DNA from: a virus
Virus record (IMG/VR): IMGVR_UViG_3300044949_000869
Location: 1-38,150 of that record
DNA: 38,150 nucleotides
Direction: 5' to 3' (one strand)
The notes beneath the pieces were generated by a model. It made no database searches. It saw only the letters and a list, made by a program, of their open reading frames with translations, and had not been told where the DNA came from. Both the position numbers and the translations under genes were made by a program. Below, in pieces: positions 31,429 through 38,150 of the stretch. Position 1 is the first letter of the stretch, and every line of letters begins with the position of its first letter.

Positions 31429-31728
31429 TCAGTCGGGGGCGCCGTCTTCGGGTAACGCCATCGCTTCGTGAATGATGGGCTGGAGATTTTCGATGTCGCA
31501 CGAGATTCCCCAGTTCTGCAAAAACTCCGCCGCATCTGGATAGAGCATCCCGTACCGGCGGCCGAGATACGTCGATGAGTCGGCGTAGCCGCTGATCCTT
31601 TCAGGAGAGAAGTGTACGAGCAGCATTTTGAGCGGAACGTCCAGTCCGGCGCCTTCGCCTCGCCACACGCCTGCTTCATCGTCGACGTAAGCAGTCCAGT
31701 CGCTTCCGACGAGTGCGGTTCGCTTCAT
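31429..31728 (-). CDS. Small protein of unknown function before the capsid gene
   Basis: 99 residues, acidic, beginning MKRTALVGSDWTAYVDDEAG with VPLKMLLVHFSPERISGY and RRYGMLYPDAAEFL. The ATGA overlap with the metallopeptidase gene fixes its start. It has no motif I know; a link to the metallopeptidase (inhibitor, immunity or chaperone) is possible from coupling alone. Confidence 0.62.
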   Translation of the reverse strand: MKRTALVGSDWTAYVDDEAGVWRGEGAGLDVPLKMLLVHFSPERISGYADSSTYLGRRYGMLYPDAAEFLQNWGISCDIENLQPIIHEAMALPEDGAPD

Positions 31729-33296
31729 AGCAGCCCAGCCAAGACGAGGAGTGAGATGTCAAAGCCGTGCCGCGCTCGCTTACGAAATGCAGCCGGTTCA
31801 CGGTACACCGACTCAATGCCAGTTGAAAACACTTCTGTCCCCTTGTCAACGCGCGCGGCGTCTGGGTGATTTGCGTAGCGTGTCACCATCGACCCTTTGA
31901 ATCCAGCGTCAGAGTATCTGCGCGCGTACCCAAGGTAACTTGGAGCGTCAATTTGGTAGTCGCCTACCTTCTCTCCGGCTTTGTGAATTGCTTCATAGTC
32001 AGGGGCTGCGCTTAGCGATTTGTATTTGGCGCCTTTGTTTGAAGCCAAAAAGTCAGCCGCCCTTGCCCTGTAGTCCTCCGTCAGCGCACGAAGCGTGTCT
32101 TTGCTTGCCGACTCAATGGCGTGTCCGTACTCATGGGCTGTCGTTTTTCTTATCCCAGCGCCCAAGTCGTCAACGCCTATCGTGATATCGTTTTTTCCGT
32201 TTACCGACTGATGCGATCCGCCGCCACCGGGCCTCAACTTGATTGTGGCGCTAAGAATTCTTTCTTCGTGCTTCCTGGCGGCAACACGCGACAGCCAATT
32301 CCAGGCTCTTGCTATCTCTTTTTTCGCAATTTCGGCATTGTTTTTAGCCGTGGCAATGGCGCTTTGGACAAAGACACTTCCGGACGACGCAAGAGAATCG
32401 GTCCTAGCAAGCGCGCCGGCGTGCGCAATCGTGAACTCGCCGACCAAGTCGTGCAGATCGCTGTCCCGCTTGGTCTCCAGTTCCTCAATCCGCTTATTCG
32501 CAGCGTTGTATTTGTCAAGCGATGCGCTTGACCCATTCGTCCTGTACCCGGCGTATGCGTCGTCGCGATCTTTCTTTGCTTCTGAAAGTTGCTTTTCGTA
32601 TCGGGCCTCGATCTTTGTGGCCTCGGAGTGGTAGGCGTCGAGGTCTTTCTGGTATTTGCGCTTGAGAAACTCGGTCTTGAGTTCTCCCTGCGCCTGAACA
32701 GCAGACTCGTCGCCTCTGCCAGAGAACACCGATGGGGGCTTTTCGACAACCTTGAGTTGCTCGTTCGCCTTCTTGATGCGGATCTTCTGCAGCATGGCGG
32801 ACCGCTTTGCGGCGGCGGCCTCGGCGGCGGCCTGCTTCTCCGCGGCATCGCGCTCCCCCTTCTGGGCCTTGCGCTCGGCGGCAGCGCGGCGCAGTTCGTC
32901 GATGCGCTTCTGCTTTTCTGCGGTCTTCTTCCGCTCCAGGCGGGCGGCCTCGCGCTGCGGTCTGGTGGCCGCTGACTTGGCCTTGTCGGCGGCCTCTTTC
33001 TTGGCTTTCTTTGCGGCGGCCTTCTCGCGCATCGCCTTGGCGCGGGCAAGGTCGCTCTTGGCATTGGCGCCCTTCAGCGCGCCGCCCTGCGAGAGCGGCT
33101 TCCGCGGGATGCCATCTTCGGTTGCGCAGTTGTTGCCGGCCTTGAAGCCGCCGGCTCCAGTCCCGCACCCAGCCGACGCGCCCATCTTGGCCGGCCGGCG
33201 ATTGGCGACCTTGACCTTCTTCTGCTTGCGAGGGCCGCGGCGGCGAAACTCGGCGAACCGCTCTAGGGCGGCCCGCAGTTCAGCGAGGACGTCCAT
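31725..33296 (-). CDS. Coiled-coil head protein with C-terminal zinc-metallopeptidase domain
   Basis: 523 residues. N-terminal basic segment, a GCGTGAGGFKAGNNC motif (43-57), then 250 residues of Ala/Lys/Glu coiled coil, and a C-terminal zincin: HEYGH at 388-392 with a downstream TEVFS (487-491) whose E488 fits the third zinc ligand of gluzincins. There is no MuF signature. Its position between protease and capsid is that of MuF-type minor head proteins, which often carry toxin or enzyme domains that are packaged and injected. The ATG at 33296 was chosen because the longer frame lies within the protease gene. Injected peptidase is inference. Confidence 0.75.
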   Translation of the reverse strand: MDVLAELRAALERFAEFRRRGPRKQKKVKVANRRPAKMGASAGCGTGAGGFKAGNNCATEDGIPRKPLSQGGALKGANAKSDLARAKAMREKAAAKKAKKEAADKAKSAATRPQREAARLERKKTAEKQKRIDELRRAAAERKAQKGERDAAEKQAAAEAAAAKRSAMLQKIRIKKANEQLKVVEKPPSVFSGRGDESAVQAQGELKTEFLKRKYQKDLDAYHSEATKIEARYEKQLSEAKKDRDDAYAGYRTNGSSASLDKYNAANKRIEELETKRDSDLHDLVGEFTIAHAGALARTDSLASSGSVFVQSAIATAKNNAEIAKKEIARAWNWLSRVAARKHEERILSATIKLRPGGGGSHQSVNGKNDITIGVDDLGAGIRKTTAHEYGHAIESASKDTLRALTEDYRARAADFLASNKGAKYKSLSAAPDYEAIHKAGEKVGDYQIDAPSYLGYARRYSDAGFKGSMVTRYANHPDAARVDKGTEVFSTGIESVYREPAAFRKRARHGFDISLLVLAGLL

Positions 33297-34809
33297 GGGC
33301 CGCGGTCTCCAGTGCCTTGGCCTTGAGGCGGGCCGCCTCGGCCGCCGGATCCACGCTCCGCTTCGCGGGCTGCGCGAGGCGTTCCTCGGGGATGACCCAG
33401 AGTTTGCAGACGGCGTTCGGGTCGATCTGCCCTTCCACAACGTCGCACGAGCCGCCTTCGTTCCAGAACACGCAGTTCTGGCACTTCATGCCGCGTTCGG
33501 CGAACGGGTTCTCGGTCATGTAGTGGGCGCCGTCCGGCCCTTCCTGCGGCCACTGGCCGTTCTCGACGGCGATCTGCTCGATGGCCTCGTAGAGCGCGAA
33601 GTTGGCCGGCGACAGGGACTCCATGGTGGCGTCTTCTTCGGCGCGGACCTCGACCTCCTGGGCCGGCGCCTCGCGGTCGGCCGACTCCATGGCCGACACC
33701 TTGCGGGCTGACCAGTTCTTTGCCGGCGTGCCGCCCCACAGCAGCCACGCCACGAACCCCGGCTTCTCCTCGCCGGCCTTGTCCCACCCCGGCGACTTGC
33801 TCGCCTTCTCATGCCTCGCGAACCACGCGTTCATCTCGCGGACATGGTCGTCGGTGAGTTCTTCCCGGCGGGCGATCTTGTTGGCGCGGGCCACGGTCTC
33901 GGGCTTCAGGCCGTCGCCTGACTTGCCCTCCTCGTGCAGCCGCAGGCCACGCTTGGCTGCGGCGGCCATGCCGGCAGTGGGCTTGAGGCCGACTGCCCGC
34001 TGGTCGATGAACGCCGGAACCTCGCCCATGATGTTGCTGGCGGACACCAGTTCGCTCATCTTCTTGGCGACGAAGTAGTCCGACTCTTCCCAGACGCCTT
34101 CCTCAAAGTCGTACTTTCGCACCAGGGCGGCCGGATCGTCAGGCGTGGCCTCGATTGGCTCCTCGGAGTAGTCGCCGATCGTGCCTTCGGCCATGACGTA
34201 CTCGATGCGACCGACGCCGCCGTCCCAGGCCACGAAGTCGCCCGCCTCGTACATGGCCCGCTTCGCCATCTCCAGCGCCCGGCGGCTGACGAACACCTCG
34301 GTCGCCGGGTAGGCCGGCCGCAGGACGGGGCCGACGTCGAACAGGCCGTCGAAGTCGACGATTTCCCGGAGTTGGCGGCCGTCTGTCATCCGAGACCAGC
34401 GCTCGCCAGCCCCTTTCACCTTGAAAGCGAAGGACGAATTTCTGACTTCACCACGCTCGATAGCCTCCACGACGTCAGCGCGGCTTTCAGGAGCGTCGAT
34501 CTCATAGCGCAGACCACGCTCGTCGACGGAGAGACGAAGAGTTCCGGCCGACTCGCGACCAAGGAGGAACATCGGCTCATGGTTGTAGAGAGCGACGACG
34601 TCGGTTCCGCGCTTGATGACATTGTCAAAGGCTCCGGGGAGAATCCGCTCCACAAACCCGCCCAAGTCCTGCGAGTCGCTGGAAAATAATGCCGCATAGC
34701 CGCGGATGACGGTCTTCTTCTTGCCAGTCTTGTCGCAGAGGCAGCGCTCGACCCCGGTATCGGTGTCGATCAGCCGTCGCTCAAGGTCTTCTCGACTCTG
34801 TCCGTCCAT
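33280..34809 (-). CDS. HK97 prohead protease with extra C-terminal domains
   Basis: 509 residues. The N-terminal 180 residues are an HK97 gp4-like protease: RGYAALFSSDS, NHEPMFLLGR with catalytic H77, and VRNSSFAFKV with S125/S126. Then come a segment starting DYSEEPIEATPDDPAALVRKYDFEEGVWEESDYFVAK, a KPTAGMAAAAKRGLR-LxxxG domain (helical, ends WALLWGG-like at FVAWLLWGGTPAKNWSARKV), and a Cys cluster C443-x2-C446...C455...C468 resembling high-potential iron-sulphur proteins or rubredoxin-like sites. The usual family length is about 200. GAGGAGG precedes the ATG. The protease matures the capsid and is itself degraded or lost. Confidence 0.88.
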   Translation of the reverse strand: MDGQSREDLERRLIDTDTGVERCLCDKTGKKKTVIRGYAALFSSDSQDLGGFVERILPGAFDNVIKRGTDVVALYNHEPMFLLGRESAGTLRLSVDERGLRYEIDAPESRADVVEAIERGEVRNSSFAFKVKGAGERWSRMTDGRQLREIVDFDGLFDVGPVLRPAYPATEVFVSRRALEMAKRAMYEAGDFVAWDGGVGRIEYVMAEGTIGDYSEEPIEATPDDPAALVRKYDFEEGVWEESDYFVAKKMSELVSASNIMGEVPAFIDQRAVGLKPTAGMAAAAKRGLRLHEEGKSGDGLKPETVARANKIARREELTDDHVREMNAWFARHEKASKSPGWDKAGEEKPGFVAWLLWGGTPAKNWSARKVSAMESADREAPAQEVEVRAEEDATMESLSPANFALYEAIEQIAVENGQWPQEGPDGAHYMTENPFAERGMKCQNCVFWNEGGSCDVVEGQIDPNAVCKLWVIPEERLAQPAKRSVDPAAEAARLKAKALETAAHGRPR

Positions 34810-36374
34810 GTCTCAAGAACCTCCTCGTAGGGGCGGCCGCTGCGATGACACTCCAGGAGCAAATCCCGCGTCTCGTTCATCCAACTCGCCGCGAACTCGT
34901 CAATCTGTAGCCCGGTAGCCTGGGCGACGTCGCACAGTTCCGTCCGCATCCGCTTCTCGTGCGCCTCCAGCCACGCCGCCAACTTGGCGGGCTTCGTTCG
35001 CCGTTCGCGAATCCCGTCCGCCTCGACGGCGGCCAGTTTCCGCAGGGTCTGCTTGAACAGGACGCCGGCGGCCGAACGGGCGGCAGGCTCCTCTTCGATC
35101 ATCGGCTCCTCATCCTGCACCGGCGCCTCTTCGGCTGGTGCTGGCGCTTCTTCCGCGGGCGGCGGTTCCGGCGGCTGGACAACGAACGACTCCAGCAGCG
35201 CCATGTTGACCTGCACGAACCGCTTGTCGCCATGTTCGATGGGGTTCATGCCTTCGGCAGCGCGGATCTCGTTAATCGACAAAACGCCCAGGTTCCAGAG
35301 TTCCCGGAAATACTGGGCGCGGCCGGCGTTGTCGCCGCGGAGCAGGCCGCGGACGTCGAACTCGGCGAAGTAGTTGTCGTCGTCGGCCACGAGGTCGCGG
35401 CGGACGGCGCTCTCCCAGCGACGCAGCCACGGGACCAGCGTGAACGTGACGAAATCCAAGCCTTGCTGCTCGACCGAGGAGTACGAACTTTTGGTCAAGT
35501 CGCCGATCATGTAGACCGGGACGCGGTAGGCGCGGGCGATGTCTTCGACTTGGTAGCGGCGGGTCTCGATGAGTTGACTGGACTCGTTGCTGCCGGAGAG
35601 TTCTTTGATTTTGATGCCGTGCGGGAGGACGGCTGTTTTGTTGCCGTTCTTTGGGCCGCCGCCGTGAATATCGTCCCACGACTGCCGCAGCCGCTGGGCG
35701 GTCTCGGGCTTGAGCGGCTGATCGGATTCCAATACGATCCCCGGCCGCGCGCCGTTCCCAAAATATGCGCTGCTGTGTAGTTCTGTAGCCCTTGCGAGGG
35801 CGATGGCTTCGCGGGAGATCGTCGTTGGGACGTAGCAGTTGACGCCGTCCTGCGTCATCCATGGGATCCGGAAGATCTGATCCTGCGAATAGATCGTCGG
35901 CGTGGCCTTGTCTGGCTCCTGGTAGAGAAACCGAAGCCGGCCGTTCTTGATCCGCTCGACCTTCATGCGGCTGGGGTGGAGCGGCCACAGTTCGGTCACC
36001 GCGCCGAGGCGGCCGGGGCGGATCTCCGCGTAGGCCGCGCCCCAGAGCATACACCAAGACTGCATCAGTTCCCGGAACTCAAAACTCGTCATCCACGAGT
36101 TCGGCTGCTCCGACAGGATCTTGTGCAGCGGCATCCCATCGGCGATCTCCTTGCCTCCGGCCATCAGTCGGCGATAGAGCGAGAACGGGAGCGAGGCCAC
36201 CGATTCCGATACCACGCGGACACAGGCGAGGACCGCGCTACACTGGAGGGCCGTTTCTGGCGAGACATGGATGCCGGAGACGGTCCTGCTGCTCTCGGCG
36301 ATCTCCTCAAAGACCCGCGAGATGCCGCTGCGAACCTCAACAATGTCGTCGATGACGGAAGTCTGTGGTTCCAC
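34770..36374 (-). CDS. HK97-family portal protein
   Basis: 534 residues from GTG, overlapping the terminase stop (TAGTG). Family marks are ALQCSAVLACVRVVSESVASLPFSLYRR near the start, ELWPLHPSRM, YRVPVYMIGDLTKSSYSSVEQQGLDFV, then a long Pro/Glu linker (PPEPPPAEEAPAPAEEA) and a helical C-terminal tail. It forms the 12-mer ring at the packaging vertex. The acidic Pro-rich linker and 110-residue tail are additions beyond the usual length. It overlaps the protease gene by 40 bp. Confidence 0.95.
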   Translation of the reverse strand: MEPQTSVIDDIVEVRSGISRVFEEIAESSRTVSGIHVSPETALQCSAVLACVRVVSESVASLPFSLYRRLMAGGKEIADGMPLHKILSEQPNSWMTSFEFRELMQSWCMLWGAAYAEIRPGRLGAVTELWPLHPSRMKVERIKNGRLRFLYQEPDKATPTIYSQDQIFRIPWMTQDGVNCYVPTTISREAIALARATELHSSAYFGNGARPGIVLESDQPLKPETAQRLRQSWDDIHGGGPKNGNKTAVLPHGIKIKELSGSNESSQLIETRRYQVEDIARAYRVPVYMIGDLTKSSYSSVEQQGLDFVTFTLVPWLRRWESAVRRDLVADDDNYFAEFDVRGLLRGDNAGRAQYFRELWNLGVLSINEIRAAEGMNPIEHGDKRFVQVNMALLESFVVQPPEPPPAEEAPAPAEEAPVQDEEPMIEEEPAARSAAGVLFKQTLRKLAAVEADGIRERRTKPAKLAAWLEAHEKRMRTELCDVAQATGLQIDEFAASWMNETRDLLLECHRSGRPYEEVLETWTDRVEKTLSDG

Positions 36375-37876
36375 TACAGCACCAGGATTTCGGGTTCTAC
36401 CTGCGGCCCGTGAACTTCGCCGCTGGCGAGAGAGAGGGCCATGCACAGGGCGACGATGCCGTCGATGCGGCCGATGTCGTGAGACGACTTTTTGACGGGC
36501 TTGATAAGACCTTCGTCATTCGTCTTCACTTGCACGTTGCTGGCCTGCCACATCAGTACCGGGTTTCCGCCGTGCCGCAGCCTGCCGGATGTCACAAGGT
36601 TTTCAAGCAGGCGCGTCGGCGCGTTCATCGGGCCAAAACCCTGCCCGAACGGGTGAACTGTGACCCCTTCGGCCGAGAGTTGGGTCATGAGGTGGACCGC
36701 ATTCCAGCGGTCCACCGCCACGCCCTTGACCCAATTTTTCTCGCAAAATTCGAGAATGTAGTCCCGAATCTCGTCGTAATCCGTTATGTCTCCATCAGTT
36801 AGTCTAACAAAACCGTCCTTGGCCCATGAGCCATACGGCACCCTGTCGGCCTTCTCGCGCTTGTCGGCGTTGTCACCTGGGATCCAGAACGTCGCCTGAA
36901 CGTCGACGCTGCCGTCCTCGTCAGGCCAGATGGCCACGAACGCCGTCGTGTCGTAGGTGCTGGCGAGGTCGAGGCCGCAATAGCACGGCCGGCTGGCTGA
37001 CGCCCGGAGCGGCGCGTTGCAGGCTTCAAAGGCGCCATGCTTGAAGAACTTTTCTTCCGAGGCCGTCCATTGGTTCAAGTGGAGCCGGCGAAAGGTCATT
37101 TCGTCGCTCGTCGACTCCCTGGCCTTGGCCGACATTTGCGCGAAGTAGTCTTCCTTGATGGTCACGCCGAAGTTCGGATTAGCAGCGCGCCACGTTGCGG
37201 AGTCAAATGGGTCGGCGTCCTGCGCAGCCGCGTAGATGCAGGGCAGAAACGTCTCGTCGACCAGGAGGCCGTCGCGGATCTTCTCGGCACGCTCCCAGGT
37301 CTTGAAGCACGGGGACTGCCGGTCGTAGCCGGCCGTCGTCAAGAAAATGGTCAGCGGCTGGCGTCTGGCGCCGGTGGCCGTTTCTAGGACGTCGACCAAT
37401 TCCCGGTCTTTTTGGACATGGTATTCGTCCACCAGAATGCACGATGGGTTGTACCCGTGCTTGGTTGCCGCCTCGCTGGAGATGGTCTTCATGACGGCGT
37501 TGGTGCCGGGGACAGCGATGCTGTTCCGGTACAACTTGCAGCGGGAGAGCAGGGTCTCGTTGCTCTCGACCATCTGCTTGGCGGCGTCATGGAGGAGGGC
37601 CGCCTGCTGGCGGTCGCCGGCCGCGACGATCACTTCCGCGCCGATGTCGTCGCAGAACAACATATACAGCCCGATGGCTGCACAGAGTTGCGTCTTGCCG
37701 TTTTTGCGAGGAATCGCGAGCAGGCTTGAGCGATACTGACGCAGGCCGTCAGGCCGGTAGGTGTTGAACAACTTGTGCAGGTACTCGGCCTGCCACGGGA
37801 ACAGTTCAAACGGCTTGCCGGCGAACTCGCCGCGCGTGTGCCGCAGGCACGAGATGAAATCGCGTATGTCAACCAC
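36374..37876 (-). CDS. terL: Terminase large subunit (HK97-type)
   Basis: 500 residues. Walker A IPRKNGKT (55-62), Walker B CILVDEYH (146-153 with D150, E151), a coupling-region TTAGY, and the C-terminal RNase H-like nuclease with GLDLASTYDT, VAVDRWN and HDIGRIDGI supplying the acidic residues. The enzyme packages and cuts DNA. Starts with GTG inside the end of the small terminase gene (8-bp overlap). A Terminase_1-type family member, typically cos or headful depending on the lineage. Confidence 0.96.
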   Translation of the reverse strand: MVDIRDFISCLRHTRGEFAGKPFELFPWQAEYLHKLFNTYRPDGLRQYRSSLLAIPRKNGKTQLCAAIGLYMLFCDDIGAEVIVAAGDRQQAALLHDAAKQMVESNETLLSRCKLYRNSIAVPGTNAVMKTISSEAATKHGYNPSCILVDEYHVQKDRELVDVLETATGARRQPLTIFLTTAGYDRQSPCFKTWERAEKIRDGLLVDETFLPCIYAAAQDADPFDSATWRAANPNFGVTIKEDYFAQMSAKARESTSDEMTFRRLHLNQWTASEEKFFKHGAFEACNAPLRASASRPCYCGLDLASTYDTTAFVAIWPDEDGSVDVQATFWIPGDNADKREKADRVPYGSWAKDGFVRLTDGDITDYDEIRDYILEFCEKNWVKGVAVDRWNAVHLMTQLSAEGVTVHPFGQGFGPMNAPTRLLENLVTSGRLRHGGNPVLMWQASNVQVKTNDEGLIKPVKKSSHDIGRIDGIVALCMALSLASGEVHGPQVEPEILVL

Positions 37877-38150
37877 CGGCCAGCAGCGCCTGCATCGGGT
37901 CTGCCGACTTGGCCTGACGGTCGACGATTGCCATTCCTAGGCGCGTCCTGTCGGCGGGCGTGAACCCAAGAACCGACTCAAGTTGTCGCAACTGCTCGTG
38001 ACAGGCTGACGATTGCGCAAAGAACGGGGAAGGCTTCGCTGCCTTCTCCTCGCCCTGGCGGCCCGTCATGGAGTGAAAATGGATCGCTGATTTGGACAGT
38101 TCTTCCTCGGCCGAATACCAGCGGTCGAGCGTGACGGCGTAGCGGAGGAC
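37869..38150 (-). CDS. terS: Terminase small subunit, P27 family, cut by the window edge
   Basis: The frame stays open to 38150, giving 93 visible residues. LRYAVTLDRWYSAEEEL and HEQLRQLESVLGFTPADRTRLGMA are the P27-family signatures; the second matches the conserved end block (L-x-x-L-x-x-x-L-G-L-T-P-x-x-R). P27 proteins recognise the phage DNA and hand it to the large subunit. The N-terminus is outside the window. Confidence 0.88.
   Translation of the reverse strand, partial: VLRYAVTLDRWYSAEEELSKSAIHFHSMTGRQGEEKAAKPSPFFAQSSACHEQLRQLESVLGFTPADRTRLGMAIVDRQAKSADPMQALLAGG

Noticed and set aside
31401-31679. Alternative frame overlapping the small gene at 31429-31728
   Set aside because: Ser/Arg-rich shadow; the 31429 frame has the ATGA junction with the upstream gene.
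33297-33440. N-terminal extension of the metallopeptidase head protein
   Set aside because: Arg/Ser/Pro-rich shadow within the protease gene; ATG at 33296 gives a normal 17-bp overlap.
1-38150. tRNA genes, CRISPR arrays and insertion sequences
   Set aside because: No cloverleaf with a conserved T-loop, no regularly spaced repeats and no transposase were found by reading.

Overview
The window is a GC-rich phage or prophage of the long-tailed (siphovirus, HK97-type) class. Almost every gene lies head to tail on the minus strand with ATGA, GTGA or TGATG overlaps. Only a tyrosine integrase (7715-8572) and a 65-residue protein in front of it (7475-7672) are on the plus strand. Both ends cut genes: a csrA-type regulator at position 1 and a P27-type small terminase at 38150. 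The window is therefore most or all of one phage genome, perhaps circularly permuted, but not demonstrably complete. The integrase suggests a temperate life style. The host is probably a planctomycete or relative. The evidence is indirect: a Cys-rich GACC-type repeat and autotransporter-like repeats in a tail protein, LamG-rich tail proteins, and no visible peptidoglycan-degrading lysin.

Right half, in order of minus-strand transcription: small and large terminase (38150-36374); portal; HK97 prohead protease with unusual C-terminal domains; a coiled-coil protein ending in a zinc-metallopeptidase domain; a small unknown; major capsid protein with a scaffold-like N-terminus; a likely decoration protein; a glycosyltransferase; a 64-residue protein; gp6-like head-tail connector; two paralogous structural proteins; head-tail adaptor; HK97 gp10-like protein; tail terminator; two paralogous tail-tube-like proteins; a G/GT tail-chaperone pair joined by a -1 frameshift on GGGAAAA; a 1448-residue tape measure; then distal tail proteins and a Cys-rich, repeat-rich probable spike (to 15289).

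Middle (15286-8569): small proteins, an HExxH protein, a metallophosphoesterase, a 57-residue coiled coil, dCMP deaminase, dNMP kinase, a structural protein, a holin-like membrane protein, a large LamG tail protein and a small companion. Left part (7389-1): a regulator with a duplicated DNA-binding domain facing the integrase across an 85-bp intergenic region, then the early operon: SNF2 helicase, coiled-coil protein, a putative ssDNA-binding protein, terminator hairpin, prim-pol primase, a 33-bp palindrome, UvrD-like helicase, zinc-ribbon protein and csrA.

The most interesting signal is regulatory. The phage carries its own CsrA, an RNA-binding translational regulator that recognises GGA in hairpin loops over ribosome binding sites. 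Its own leader folds as a 5-bp stem with ACGGAG in the loop. The leaders of the tape measure gene, both tail-tube paralogues and the structural gene at 11593 have similar GGA-in-loop hairpins exactly at the Shine-Dalgarno. This suggests a phage-encoded CsrA circuit that controls itself and late tail genes. The observation is by eye; a few such hairpins are expected by chance, so it needs a statistical test.
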